From Ailurus styani (Eukaryota > Chordata > Mammalia > Carnivora > Ailuridae), in contig LNAC01000747.1 in the NCBI GenBank assembly GCA_002007465.1, forward strand, positions 317,908-381,907: a stretch of 64,000 nucleotides of DNA. The letters are read 5' to 3'. The notes under the pieces are model-generated. The model saw only the letters and a list, made by a program, of their open reading frames with translations, was not told the DNA's origin and searched no databases. The translations under genes and the position numbers were made by a program. This document shows positions 35,550-46,290 of this stretch, piece after piece (position 1 is the first letter of the stretch; each line of letters opens with the position of its first letter).

Positions 35550-38190
35550 AAATAAGTGTTCTAATAATCATATTTGTATAATTTTTATATTATATCCTTG
35601 TTCTTGACTCATTTCAGGACAAGTTAGGTTTATTTTGTCCACTTGGATATTATTGTTTTCAGGTATAAACACTTGGCTTTTGTGATCTCAACAGAATTAA
35701 TGGCAATGTGTCCTACAGTCTTTAGGGGATGCCCATGAGATGAGAAATTCTATAAATTATAATAATACACAAAATGGCTTAGAACAATCACAGGAATCAT
35801 CTAAGAAATTACAATTTATAGGAGAAAAAAATTCCTGTCAGGAACATATTTGCTACATATAACACACTGATTTATGGAAACTTACTCCAAAACATGTTGG
35901 CTGTACCTGAGAGATGTATTATCTAAGTAAATCACAGATAAACAGCCAACCTCTAGAGGGATTTGCCGCATCCCCCAACCCCAGCCCAGAGAACATCTTC
36001 TGTACGCTACATTGTGTACATATTATGTTCTAACAACAATGAACCAGGAGCTCTGCGGTAGATTGGTTTTGTTCTTTCAAAATTATCAAGTTCAAACCAA
36101 AAGATACATTTTTTTTGTTTGTTTACTCTTACTGCCTTCACTGAAGAGGAATTGTAGAATGTACAAATACAGAAGGAAAATTCTTGGCTAGCAAATAGAT
36201 ACAAGAGAAATCTTCCAGAAACACATGGCCTGGGATATTTCTGACTCCTGGCTGACTGCAAACCTTTACTGCCTTTTGTTAATAATCAGGGTTCAGATCA
36301 AGTGCCTGTAAGGAGCCAGGACCTACTTGTGAGACTAGAGTTTAGCTCAGAAGTTGAATATCTTCCAACAAACACTCTCATAATAGCAGATATCTTCTCC
36401 AGACACCAAACTACTCTGGTCAGCACAAATGTCATTTGCTAGAGAGACACTGAAATGTATGATCAGTGTTCTCTAGAAAACAGAGCTAGTAATGAATGTA
36501 AAGAGTCCACTTAATGGCAATTTTGTTCTTTAGACTTAGTGCAATCTAAAATGATCTAGACCACCGTCACAACATCTGTCTCATGGTCCCTCATATAGAC
36601 ATAAGACAAGAGGGTGTACAATATAAAGTTGTTGTTCTTAGAAACCATGGGGTATGACTAGAAGAAATGTCAAAATCATGAGGTGACAAAAGAAGCAGCA
36701 ACTAAACTTACACAGAAGAAAACAGACTCCTACTCATTCCTATGTGTGTCTGCGCTTCCCTTGGTGGTAAAAGCCTGGGCTGTAACATATGTCTTTAGCA
36801 ATTACCATGACCTGGCCACTCCTGTCAAGGTTTGTGCAAGTTTGAAAGGATAGATGCAACAGGTGAATTTTCTGCCGGTAAAATTTTAGCGATACGATGG
36901 GAAAGTAGCACACAAACAACGGGATATGAAACCAACAATGAAAAGCTAGTAAAGCAACAAGCGAAGAAGTATTGTCCTTGTGGAGTGCTGCTTTCTGAAA
37001 GCTTGGGCGCAGGTATGGGGAAGGGGTGAATGGTGGACAGGCTTAAAAAAGGACCAAAGAACATAGACTTCTGAGAATGCAGCAAGAGTTCTTTTCTTTT
37101 TTTTTCTTTTTCCAGGAGACACCCAGCCATGAAGTCGTTCTAATAATGGCAAGGCTTCTGATAAAAGTCCTCCAGCAAAGCAGAGATAACAGGAGCTACA
37201 GCAGAGCTGGCTTTAAAAGAATGTAGCATCTCCTAACAGTCTATCCTGTGCAGAGATTGCACGTTATCCAATACAGCAGAAATGGCTAGAGTGGAATAAC
37301 ACACATTTAAAGATTTTATTTTAAAAGGCAGATTTTGAGCCACCACAGTATGTGCAATGTCTTTGCAATTAGTCAATTGGACTTGATGCAGAGAAGTGAA
37401 GAGGAAGAGTTCAGTCTGAGAGGAAAAAGACAATTCAGATACAGGGCAGTCACAAATGGAAGGGTCTAGACAGACAAAAACACATTCCTTATTTGTTCCT
37501 GTTTATGATTTCTCCACTTCCTGAGTGGAAAAAAAAGCCAAATAACAACAAAAATAGGAAGATAGGGGGAAAAACTCCACGCATGGTAGAATTATGTGCT
37601 ATTTTAGCATATTTTCTACTGATGACACTAAGATATAGCTAGACTTTGGCATGCAGTAAAACCTATAGTCAGGGGTTAGGTATTTCCCAGTAATCCTTTT
37701 TTTATTTGCCTTCATTTAAAAGAATCCACTGGAGTTTGCTAATGAACAATAACAAAATTTGGTGATACAATTCACTTTTGCAGTAAGATGCAGAATCCCA
37801 GAACGGGCAAACAGATTACACAGGAAAACAGCAAACGGATTCAGCCTGCTGTGGCAGAGTGTTGGAGATGAAAAGACAAGAGGAAAAATACCCACACATA
37901 CAGAGCGAGCCTCAGACAACATTCTAGGTTGGGCGTTACATAGAAATGTTTCCAATGAACGGGAAGCCACATGGACTCCTTTGTCCTGCTCTAGTTCTCA
38001 CTAAAGGTCTGATTTGCCAGGGCATGAGGTGCAGGTGCCGGCGACTGTCGGCAGGTACGAAGTGTGTACTTGCGCTAGTTCTCTATCCTAATAGCTCTGA
38101 TTTCCGTGCTTCTAATTCTTAAAATTTGGAGAGAATCTGAATATCCACAGAAACCTTCTGCAAGGAAAATCTACCAAACACGGTGCTTTG
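35550..38190. other. Repeat-poor intron flank 3' of the TRPC4 exon
   Basis: About 2.6 kb with no recognisable SINE or LINE, in contrast to the rest of the window. 36860-37020 keeps several CpGs (tgccgg, agcgatacg, aacggg, agcgaag, gggcgc) and has open frames on both strands with no known domain. A conserved regulatory or constrained segment is possible but not shown. Confidence 0.4.
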
Positions 38191-38201
38191 GCACGTACCT
38201 G
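38190..38201 (-). other. Splice donor after TRPC4 codon 126
   Basis: Minus-strand sequence ACAG|GTACGTGC. The cut falls right after the Gln-126 codon, which is where TRPC4 homology stops and unrelated sequence begins. It matches the donor consensus at most positions (GTACGT against GTRAGT). Confidence 0.93.
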
Positions 38202-38576
38202 TTTTTCTCCACTGGGTTTTTTGTGGTTCAGTAACAGCTCAACAGCTCCGACAACTTCCTTCCTGATAGCATGTAACAGGGCATCTCCAACATAGACATT
38301 AAAGCTTAAAAGGAGTTCAATGAGCTCCAAGTTCTCATTTTCAATTGCGATGAGGAGAGCAGTTCTTCCAAGAGGATCGATGCAATTAATATTGATTTTA
38401 AAATAAATTTCAGCTTCCTCCAGGGATTTCTTGACACTTGCATAATCTCCCTTTTCCACAGCATTTAAGTAGGCTTTTTCAGATGGTGAGAGTTCTGATT
38501 CTGCTCGGACTATCCTTAGAGGGATCCGATCTCTGTAGGGGGCATTCACATTCCTTTTGTAATAGAACTGAGCCAT
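38199..38576 (-). CDS. TRPC4: TRPC4 first coding exon, residues 1-126 (partial CDS)
   Basis: Start of short transient receptor potential channel 4, a plasma-membrane, Gq/PLC-coupled, calcium-permeable cation channel that forms tetramers with itself or TRPC1/TRPC5. The frame opens [20 protein letters not shown] and reaches GEKQ at residue 126; by recollection this matches mammalian TRPC4 and differs from TRPC5, which begins MAQLYYKKVNYSPYRDR. The segment covers the cytosolic N-terminus and the first ankyrin repeats: roughly residues 29-60, 71-93 (containing [20 protein letters not shown]) and 96-118 ([20 protein letters not shown]). No membrane segment is expected this early in a protein of about 975 residues. 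The ATG has A at -3 and G at +4, a strong Kozak context. The exon is 126 whole codons and ends CAG|GTACGT, so it is phase 0. The open frame runs 28 codons past the donor, but that stretch is intron. The following exon, which would begin VPPIL, is not in the window. Confidence 0.97.
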
Positions 38577-38583
38577 GTTTCAT
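38479..38583 (-). promoter_or_regulatory. Overlapping upstream ORF, 34 codons, out of frame with TRPC4
   Basis: A second upstream ATG overlaps the stop of the two-codon uORF and reads 34 codons plus TGA, ending inside the TRPC4 coding sequence in another frame. Its context is weaker (G at -3, A at +4). Ribosomes that start here could not reinitiate at the main ATG without backing up, so if used it would reduce TRPC4 output. No evidence of use can be seen from sequence. Confidence 0.4.
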
Positions 38584-38603
38584 GCCATGCTATTTCCTTG
38601 TCT
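38577..38603 (-). other. TRPC4: TRPC4 5'UTR portion of the start-codon exon
   Basis: These 27 nt lie between the inferred splice acceptor and the ATG. They contain two upstream ATGs, at 38588 and 38583 on the minus strand. The rest of the 5'UTR would be in an upstream non-coding exon outside this window. Confidence 0.85.
38580..38588 (-). promoter_or_regulatory. Minimal upstream ORF (Met-Ala-stop) before TRPC4
   Basis: ATG GCA TGA read on the minus strand, with A at -3 and G at +4, as strong a context as the true start. It stops 3 nt before the TRPC4 ATG. Ribosomes scanning the mature mRNA would meet it first, so it could lower translation or force reinitiation. The sequence is certain; the regulatory role is inference. 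Confidence 0.5.
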
Positions 38604-38637
38604 CTGAAAGTGCAAAGAGAACCCAAAATACATAAGG
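38604..38637 (-). other. Splice acceptor of the TRPC4 start-codon exon
   Basis: On the minus strand the sequence reads GGGTTCTCTTTGCACTTTCAG followed by AGACAAGG. A pyrimidine-rich tract ends in CAG, the standard 3' splice-site form. No nearer AG intervenes between it and the ATG except in the exon itself. The assignment agrees with TRPC4 having a non-coding first exon in other mammals. Confidence 0.85.
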
Positions 38638-38639
38638 TT

Positions 38640-40728
38640 TAGTGTTAGTACACTTTTTAATCATGATGCATCACATTTAACAACTAACAATAATGCCAAT
38701 AACAACAATGATACCATTTTATTAAATAATAGGAGCTCTTTTCTCCTTCAACAGTGGAAAGACTTAATCGTTCATTATTCAGTTATCTAGAAACACAATT
38801 ACAAAGTCCTAATCTAAGAGGAATAGAAATCGAAAACATTACTTTAAAGGTGACATCTGTCAGAGGATATACCTGCAATTTTTGGAAATTATTTACAAAC
38901 TGTGTCATAAATATATGCAGTTTTTCGCAGAGAACCTTGAAAATCAAAGGCTATATATTTGAGATCCTAAAACTGGACCAGGGATATTCAAATACATCAT
39001 TCAATGTCAATTTTGCTAATCATGGAGATGCTGTCAAAACTATGAAATATCACTATCTTAGCAAAACGCTCTTCATTTGTCATGTATTCTATTCTTTTTT
39101 TTTTACATGTATTCTATTCTTAAAGTTAGTAAGTACTGACATCAAAGTTAGTGTGAATTAATAATATTAATGTCAATAAAACACCACATTGAACCTGATG
39201 AGTATAATTTTTTTCCCCCATTTGTAAGTGAATTCACTGAGGGGGAAAGAACCGATGATATTAATGATCGAGATGAGTCTAAGCAATTCAATTTCCAAAG
39301 GAAGAATTTAGAAATGGATTAAATATAGAGAGTTTATTATGAAAATGTTCTGAATTCTATTACCTTTCATATCATGAAGCAATAAACCACAAGACAGGAA
39401 TATATTCATTGCAAAATGTATTATTTGGAAGTTGCAGTAAAGATACAATTGAAGATGAGGGAAATAAAAGATCACCTTAAGATAGATTGATAAGAACAAA
39501 GTCACTGTAAACTATATTGATTTAGTATCATCCTACTGATACAAATTTACAAAAAATCTATTGTTTGGAATATAAATTTTTTATTCCTGCTAGTTCCTGA
39601 TTTCATACTTAATGATCTGAGCTATTTTATTATTCTATGTCATTTATATTCAACTCACTTGTTTATTTACATATATTTACTATTAAATTAAAATTAATGG
39701 GAGATTCTAGGTACCAGAACATGCATATTCATCTTAATTGATCTTTATAGACCCAATCATTTTATGAGTAAATTAACCTGATTTGAATAATACTTTAAAG
39801 GTAAATTAAACATGCTTTGAATGAACAAGTGTGATTATATTTAATGTAATGTTTTCAGTTTGGGAAATTAGACATTACTTGCATGCTACCTCAATTTAAC
39901 AGGCATTTCAGTTACCAAGTAGCTGTCTTGCTTTTTGATGTTCAGATTATTTATCACAATTTCTCAAATATCTAGATTCAGGATATAATACACAAAACTT
40001 TTATTTCATAATTTGTTCCTTTCTGGTTTATTAGATTTAGTATTTTATTAAGGGCCCCTCATAGATGAAGCAAATGTAAGAATCTCATAATCCAGAATAT
40101 TTTTCTCAAATACTTCCCATTTTATTGGTCTTGGTGTTTTAACTGGATAATCACCAACTACACAGGCATCATATGCATTCATTTCTACAACTGCAGACAG
40201 GGAGTGTTGTGAATTCTTTAAATGGCAATATTAATTTTTTTAGAGAAAAATGAAGAGTGATCTTGTTGTTCAAATCTAATAATTTTAGGTGTGCAAGTTA
40301 CTTGGTGGAAGCTTGATTTTAATTTCAGTATTTGGTGATGCTTTAACTCACTAGAATCATAGGAGAGAATTTATAGATTTACATTATGGGATAACAAGAA
40401 CAATTTAATATTCTTCTGGTATAACTAAAACTACAACAAACCAAGATCATTATGATCCTACATATCTCATTATAATTTTCTGATCTGGAATGACAGCACG
40501 TCCCTCTCAATCCATGTCAGCTTCCGTAAGAGTGTGCAGAATCAATGTCAATGGGCTTGACATTGTAATTTTACCAGGACTACAATGCAAATGCTTCATA
40601 ATGATAATAAGTGGCATTTATATTCTATTTCAACAGCATACATTCTTTATTTCCTTACCCACTTATGTCCCTTACCCACTTTGTCCTTACCCAAGACTCT
40701 CAGAAAAATATATAAATATTCCTTTTAA
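38640..40728. other. Unique AT-rich intron flank 5' of the TRPC4 exon
   Basis: No SINE or LINE recognised. A 135-codon frame on the plus strand (38754-39161) is AT-driven, with no recognisable domain, and is not called a gene. Confidence 0.45.
39081..39121 (-). repeat. 16-bp direct repeat flanking a 9-bp poly(T)-like insert
   Basis: catgtattctattctt at 39081-39096 and 39106-39121, separated by tttttttta. Read on the minus strand the repeat starts after CTTT|AAGA, resembling an L1 endonuclease cut, so it looks like an insertion of almost nothing but a poly(A) tail. Confidence 0.7.
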
Positions 40729-40741
40729 GAGTTGAATTCAA

Positions 40742-40948
40742 GGGCGCCTGGGTGGCTCAGTGGGTTAATGCCTCTGCTTTCGGCTCAGGTCATGATCTCA
40801 GGGTCCTGGGATCGAGGCCCGCATCGGGCTCCCTGCTCGGCGAGGAGCCTGCTTACCCCTCTCTCTCTCTCTGCCTGCCTCTCTGCCTCCTTGTGATCTC
40901 TCTCCCTCTGTGAAATAAATAAATAAATAAAATCTTTAAAAAAAAAAA
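40742..40948 (+). mobile_element. Can-SINE, young mustelid-type
   Basis: gggcgcctgggtggctcagt head and ctgcctgcctctctgcctcc middle. Perfect 12-bp duplication agttgaattcaa at 40730-40741 and 40949-40960. Confidence 0.97.
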
Positions 40949-41040
40949 AGTTGAATTCAAGGTTTGCCACCAATAATTGCTTTGCTTAAGACTAATCTTT
41001 AAAGGTAGATTACCAAAAATACACATTAAAATGAAGGTAT

Positions 41041-41074
41041 GAACACACACACACACACACGCACATACACACAT
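41041..41074. repeat. (CA)n microsatellite
   Basis: Imperfect CA tract of about 34 nt. Confidence 0.9.
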
Positions 41075-41209
41075 TAGCAGAACTTAGAATTGTGACTCAG
41101 TCAAGATCAGGAATCAGCCTAGAGGATGGAAAATTTTTATTTGATTTGATTTCACTTACTCATTTTGTTAGTGATGATATCAAATAAAGAACTAAATAGT
41201 AAACTGCAT

Positions 41210-41265
41210 TTTTTTTTTGTTTCAAAGATTTTATTTATTTGAGAGAGAGAGACAGAGCACGTTAT
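41210..41265 (-). mobile_element. Can-SINE 3' fragment, antisense
   Basis: Poly(T), aagattttatttatttgaga and (GA)n, then unrelated sequence: only the tail half of a SINE is present. Confidence 0.8.
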
Positions 41266-41439
41266 GTGGTGAGCATGCCTTCCAAACTGCAGGATGTCAG
41301 TCACGATGAAGGGATTGGTGGACAACACAGAAGGTACTGGAGACATTGGAGGAGAGGAAGATAGACAATGAGAAATTAGATTTATTAAAATTTATTTCAT
41401 TCAATCCAGATAACTGTCATAAATGTAAACACCATAGGA

Positions 41440-41640
41440 TGAGTTAGAATGGGAGACTGTCCTTAAAGGAGACATATTCTAATCACACTGTATTTAAAAT
41501 GCGAACTGGGCATGAGATACTACATTTGGGAACCTGTTTCTCCATCCATACAGTGAGGCAAATAACACTATCAGAGGAATGAGTGAGAAGACTCAGAGTT
41601 AGCTGAAAAAGATGTTCTATTATAGGTATTGTCCTCTTTC
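41440..41640 (+). mobile_element. Probable decayed MIR
   Basis: 'cctgtttctccatccataca' with 'gtgaggcaaataacactatc' resembles the MIR core; flanks weak. Confidence 0.45.
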
Positions 41641-41807
41641 AAGTTCTCAGATTTAAAACAAATATGAAACCCGATGTGAACTGGGAAGGATAGGTGGACT
41701 TCAAATATACTAAATATATTAAGAATTTTAGTATACTAAGTAAATGAAATTTAATTATTTACAATGGAATATAAAACACACATAAAACAATTCTGACTAA
41801 AACTTTA

Positions 41808-42008
41808 TTTTTTTTTAAAGATTTTATTTATTCATTTGACACAGAGAGAGAGATCACAAGTAGGCAGAGAGGCAGGCAGAGAGAGAAGAGGAAGCAGGCT
41901 CCCTGCTGAGCAGAGAGCCCGATGTGGGCCTCGATCCCAGGACCCTGAGATCATAACCTGAGTCAAAGGCAGAGAGAGGCTTTAACCCACTGAGCCACCC
42001 AGGAGCCC
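41808..42008 (-). mobile_element. Can-SINE, young mustelid-type, antisense
   Basis: Contains acaagtaggcagagaggcag. Perfect 19-bp duplication aattctgactaaaacttta at 41789-41807 and 42009-42027. Confidence 0.97.
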
Positions 42009-42027
42009 AATTCTGACTAAAACTTTA

Positions 42028-42815
42028 AAAGAGCAAGGAAGGTTATATAATTTTTAGACAAGTCTCTGTACTGGATTACTTGAGATACAGGGATACCAAT
42101 AGGAGGACAAAACTAAAGTCTAGCTTTTTGAAACTGTGATAGATGAATGTAATAGTGAGTGCAAGGTGCTGATAAGGCTGAAGCAGTTCCTGAGCTGACA
42201 CACTTGTCGACAACTCTGGAATTGCTGCTGGATAGAAGGTCCATGAAAGAACAGGAGGCTCAGTACAGCAAAGATCCTGACCTAAAATATGTAAATGAAA
42301 GCCTGTTCCTGGTCCTACACTTTCAGAATAAGCTTTCTTGACAGGAAAAGATGTTTTCCCCCATGAAATCACAGAAAGGATTTCAATGCCCCCTTTATAA
42401 CATACCACCCAGAAATGAAATGACTGTTTTATTAAGTTACATCTCAAAGACTCAGAAGAGAGATGGGAAGTGATGGGAAAAACCTCAAATTCTGTATGTG
42501 AAGTTTTAAAATAACCTAAATTTTAATTTCCATAAATGCGTTGGGGATTAAAACAATCACAAAGCTGGAGAGAGCTACACCTTGCCACCAAGAGAAATTT
42601 TTAAAAATTGTCACTAGATGTGAAAGCCACAATTATCTAAGCAACATAAACAGAAAAACAAAGATCCTACATCTTTTTATGGATCAGAAGGCATATTTCT
42701 TGGAGAATGAGACTTAGTAGTGCAGTGGAAAGAACAGTGGACTTCTAAACAACACAAGATAAAGAAAATATACAGAAATCTCCACTCTTGAGTAGACATT
42801 ATTAAAGTTAAAATA
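42028..42815. other. Unique intron
   Basis: Overlapping frames on both strands at 42076-42447 have no recognisable domain and are not called genes. Confidence 0.45.
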
Positions 42816-42817
42816 AA

Positions 42818-42912
42818 TTTATATATATATGAGATACATATATATGAAATATATACTATATTATGTATATTATATATTATATTTTATTATATATATTATA
42901 TACATTATATTC
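42818..42912. repeat. TA-rich low-complexity tract
   Basis: About 95 bp of almost pure A/T with TATATA runs. Confidence 0.9.
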
Positions 42913-42982
42913 TGGACTCTTATATGAAATGACATTTTCCAAGATAATTTATTCACATTCAATCCAATTCAGATTTCTTTTT

Positions 42983-43188
42983 TTTTTTTTTTTTTAAAGA
43001 TTTTATTTATTTATTTTACACAGAGAGAGAGATTACAAGTAGGCAGAGAGGCAGGCAGAGAGACAGGGAGAGGAGGAAGCAGCTCCCTGCTGAGCAGAGA
43101 GCCCGATGCGGGCCTTGATCCCAGGACGCTGAGATCATGACCTGAGCCGAAAGCAGAGGCTTTAACCCACTGAGCCACCCAGGCGCCC
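42983..43188 (-). mobile_element. Can-SINE, young mustelid-type, antisense
   Basis: Long pure poly(T), acaagtaggcagagaggcag, gagccacccaggcgccc. Duplication tcagatttcttttt at 42969-42982 and 43189-43202. Confidence 0.96.
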
Positions 43189-43202
43189 TCAGATTTCTTT
43201 TT

Positions 43203-43875
43203 GTCTACTGGTACAATACATTATCTCTAATCTTTGACACAATACATACTCCGCAAAAATGCCAAATGCTCTGACATTTTGCTATTCTGAATTCCAGACC
43301 ATTCCCTATTTTCCTCAGGCAGGATACTATATGTACATTTCGGTAGTTGTAAGTCTTGTACCAAAAGTGCCACATAATTCACTGGAATGTTTTGTGACTT
43401 AGCCTGGGTAAAACCTAAGTTTTCTCTTTTTTTGATGTTGTAAAGGCACAATGAACTATTAAATTCCTCTGAAGGGTTTCAAGGATATTTCTGTGAATTT
43501 CAAGAATTTCGTGTTATATGACTTAATGAAAGGAAAAACACTACTATATAAATATTATGACATCCTAAGATTTTAAAGAGGAAATCAGGATTCTGTTTAT
43601 CTTTAAAATTGAAGTCCCTTATGATTTAACAAGTACCAAGCTTAAAACTAAACACCAAATATCCCTATTAAAAAGCAAAGCAAAACAAAGCACAAAAACA
43701 CATACCTAGAAGAACGCATTTGCAGGGCAAAAATTTTTATTTATCTTGATGTTTATCTCATGGGATTTAGAAAGCATGTTTTGGAAAATACACACTGCTG
43801 TCAACGTTTGAATTTCCACCCCGAGAGTTTGAGCATGCGGATTGATCTATTTCTGTTTTCACCTCAAATTTCAGA
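43203..43875. other. Unique AT-rich intron
   Basis: Nothing recognised. Confidence 0.5.
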
Positions 43876-43879
43876 GGAA

Positions 43880-45330
43880 AAGATGTTCTCTCTCTGACTG
43901 CCTGAGCGTCCAGCCATTGCCATCTCTCTAAAACTTCACATCAGTCCCCTCCTTTCATAACTTAAACTTCTCTCTGCAAACAGAACTCTTCTCAAATTAC
44001 AAATGTACTTAATTTTCACCTAGTTATTTAAAATTGTAATTACCTTGGGCAATTCTCTCTCTCTCTTTTATCTCTGGTTTTCTTTATTTTATAAAGTTTA
44101 AGCTTATCTGCCATTTACTCATTTACTCTAACATGGTATTTATCACCATCATGGAATAAATGTTTCTCTTAAAGTCAGTCATGTCCTGCTAGTTGCCATA
44201 TACATTTTGGTGCTCTTCGGGCCACATAACACTTGGCTTACAGCGGGCCCCTGTGACTAATCCTTTCTAAATAAAACATGCCCACCTTGAGTTCTATGAC
44301 ACTCTTCTCTAATGCTCTACCTTCTACTTCAACATGACCTCTCTCTCCCTAGTTCCTCCAGCTTCTTTTCCTTCCAGTTAAAGCTTAAATGTTATTACCA
44401 GGGTTCTGCTCATGGTTCCTTCCTCCATCTGTCCCTCATTAGCTATGCTCATCCATTACTCATTATTCAAAATGTTCCATAAAACCCATAGAAGTCTTTA
44501 AAATATGCCACATTTTAAAAAATAGGTTCTAAAATCCATGCTCATGGGCCATACTTCTCTAAAGTTCTAGACCTGTGCTGTCCAGTGTGGTTCTCGTTAT
44601 TCACACGTGGCTTTTTAAATGTAAGCCAACTAACATTAAATAACAGGGTCATTTCTTAAGTCTCACTCACCATATTTCAACTGTTCCACAGCATTTCTTG
44701 TGTGTACTGCTGACCAACTTTATCTCCTCATTGTCTTTTACATGGTCACACCAATATCTTCTAAATCATTTCACTGATACTATTCTTAAAACCTCTTTAT
44801 TTAGCCTCCACAATGCTAATCATGCCAAAATGTAAATCTGATAAGACCACTCTCTTATAATTCTTAAGTGACTGATAATCATTCACAGGAAAACATACTG
44901 AATTTTTAATGGAATACTGGACTCTCCATGACCTGGTTTCTAAATGCCTTCTTAGACATAATTCTCAAGATCGCTCCTGGAAAAGTGTATTTTACACCAA
45001 CAAACTACTTGACTACTATAGCTCTAAGCATTTTCTCATACTGTTCTTTACAACAGGAATACCTTTCCTCCCCTTGAGCCTCTGTCAACTTCTGCCAAGT
45101 TTTAAAACCTTCTGTGAAGTATCACAGCCTTGAGGATTTTTCTTCCCTTCCTCCCAAGGAAGGGTTAGATAGCCATTTTATGGGTCTTCGTATACTCTGT
45201 GGACCTCTTAGATTTAGAACTTTTCTTATTTACTGTATAAGATGCAACCTATACAGTTTCAAATCCACAGTGCTAAGCAAATGATACATGCCCAAAATTT
45301 GTTGATGAATCAATGAATTAATAACCATAC
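43880..45330 (+). mobile_element. L2 sequence, one or more copies, interrupted by a hAT fossil
   Basis: Plus-strand L2 path: 'ccttccagttaaagcttaaa', 'cttataattcttaagtgact', 'ctccatgacctggtttctaa', 'gaatacctttcctccccttg', ending 'gttgatgaatcaatgaatta'. 43880-44200 may be a separate copy. Confidence 0.75.
44570..44695. mobile_element. Old nonautonomous hAT DNA transposon fragment
   Basis: 'acctgtgctgtccagtgtgg', 'cacacgtggctttttaaatg', 'aagtctcactcaccatattt' follow a common mammalian hAT element rich in 'acatgtggct' palindromes. Family name not settled. Confidence 0.6.
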
Positions 45331-45697
45331 TTTTAGAGTTATTCCACTGCCATTTTAAGTAAAGGAATAAAATTAGCAGGGTCAAACTGCTTTAATCACT
45401 TCTCTAAAATTGGTTTAGCTCTTGGTGCCCCATTAAATGAAACAGTGAATAACTGGACTTCTAGTGAACAGTCATTAAGCTACCAAGAGCTTGTGTGGAG
45501 TGCTTTAATTTTTACCTATTTTTCTTCTCTGAATATCTTTACCCCCAAGCTTCAGTCAGCTGTATGAAGAATTGAAACTGTAATGTATAATTCAACACAT
45601 ATGTAGCTCACAGCTCTGGAATATGCCTCTTACCACTAGTACATAAAATCATCAGAAGGACATTTGAATAAAGAATCAGATTAACATCAGACCTCTT

Positions 45698-45908
45698 TTA
45701 TTTTAACATTTATTTATTTATTTTAGAGATACAGAGAGAGAACACAAGAGAGAGCATGTAGAGGAGGGGAAGAGGAAGAGAAACTTCGAGCAGACTCTTC
45801 GTTGAGTGAGAAGTCTGATGTGGGGCTTGATCTCACAACCCATCAGATCATAACCTGAGCTGAAACCAAGGGTTGGCCACTTAACCGACTGAGCCACCCA
45901 GGTACCCC
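45698..45908 (-). mobile_element. Can-SINE, antisense, older subtype
   Basis: Perfect 16-bp duplication taacatcagacctctt at 45682-45697 and 45909-45924. Confidence 0.95.
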
Positions 45909-46179
45909 TAACATCAGACCTCTTAATAGCAAATTTGGAGGCTAGAAGATAATGAGGTATTTTTGGAAAATATGGAAGCAACCTCTTCCCCCAATAAAAC
46001 AGAAATTTGAAGCTAGAATTTCATATCTTACTAAAGTATTTTAGATGTAGGAAGAAATAAAATCAGACTCATATATACAGCCTCAGAAGATTTTTCACAC
46101 AAAGACCATATTTGATCTTAAGATCAATATATGGAAAGTTGAGAGATATAAAAAGAATACTTTTTATTGTTTAAGAAGT

Positions 46180-46290
46180 TAAGGATTTTTATCTCTTTTA
46201 TTCATTTGATATATGTGCAGTGCAGAAAAAGGTCTGGTGTAGAACAAGTACACAATAAATATTTGTTGAATGAATGAAATACTGATTGAA
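46180..46290 (+). mobile_element. L2 3' terminus
   Basis: 'caagtacacaataaatattt' then gttgaatgaatgaaat is the sense L2 end. Confidence 0.7.

Larger units (their letters stand above)
1..38198 (-). other. TRPC4 intron following codon 126 (partial)
   Basis: Everything below the splice donor is intron in the TRPC4 sense. It is AT-rich and repeat-dense. I found no open frame resembling the next TRPC4 exon (which would encode further ankyrin repeats) or any other recognisable protein exon on either strand, so the intron runs past the window edge. Confidence 0.85.

Noticed and set aside
36825..37130. Frames on both strands at 36.8-37.1 kb as a possible TRPC4 alternative exon
   Set aside because: No clear acceptor/donor pair in a consistent frame, and the peptide does not resemble TRPC sequence.
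38754..39161. 135-codon plus-strand frame close to the TRPC4 exon
   Set aside because: AT-rich, no recognisable domain, contains the 39.1 kb direct repeat, and has no exon boundary signals in keeping with its frame.
42076..42447. 123-codon minus-strand frame
   Set aside because: No domain, an opposing frame over the same interval, and no splice or promoter signals.
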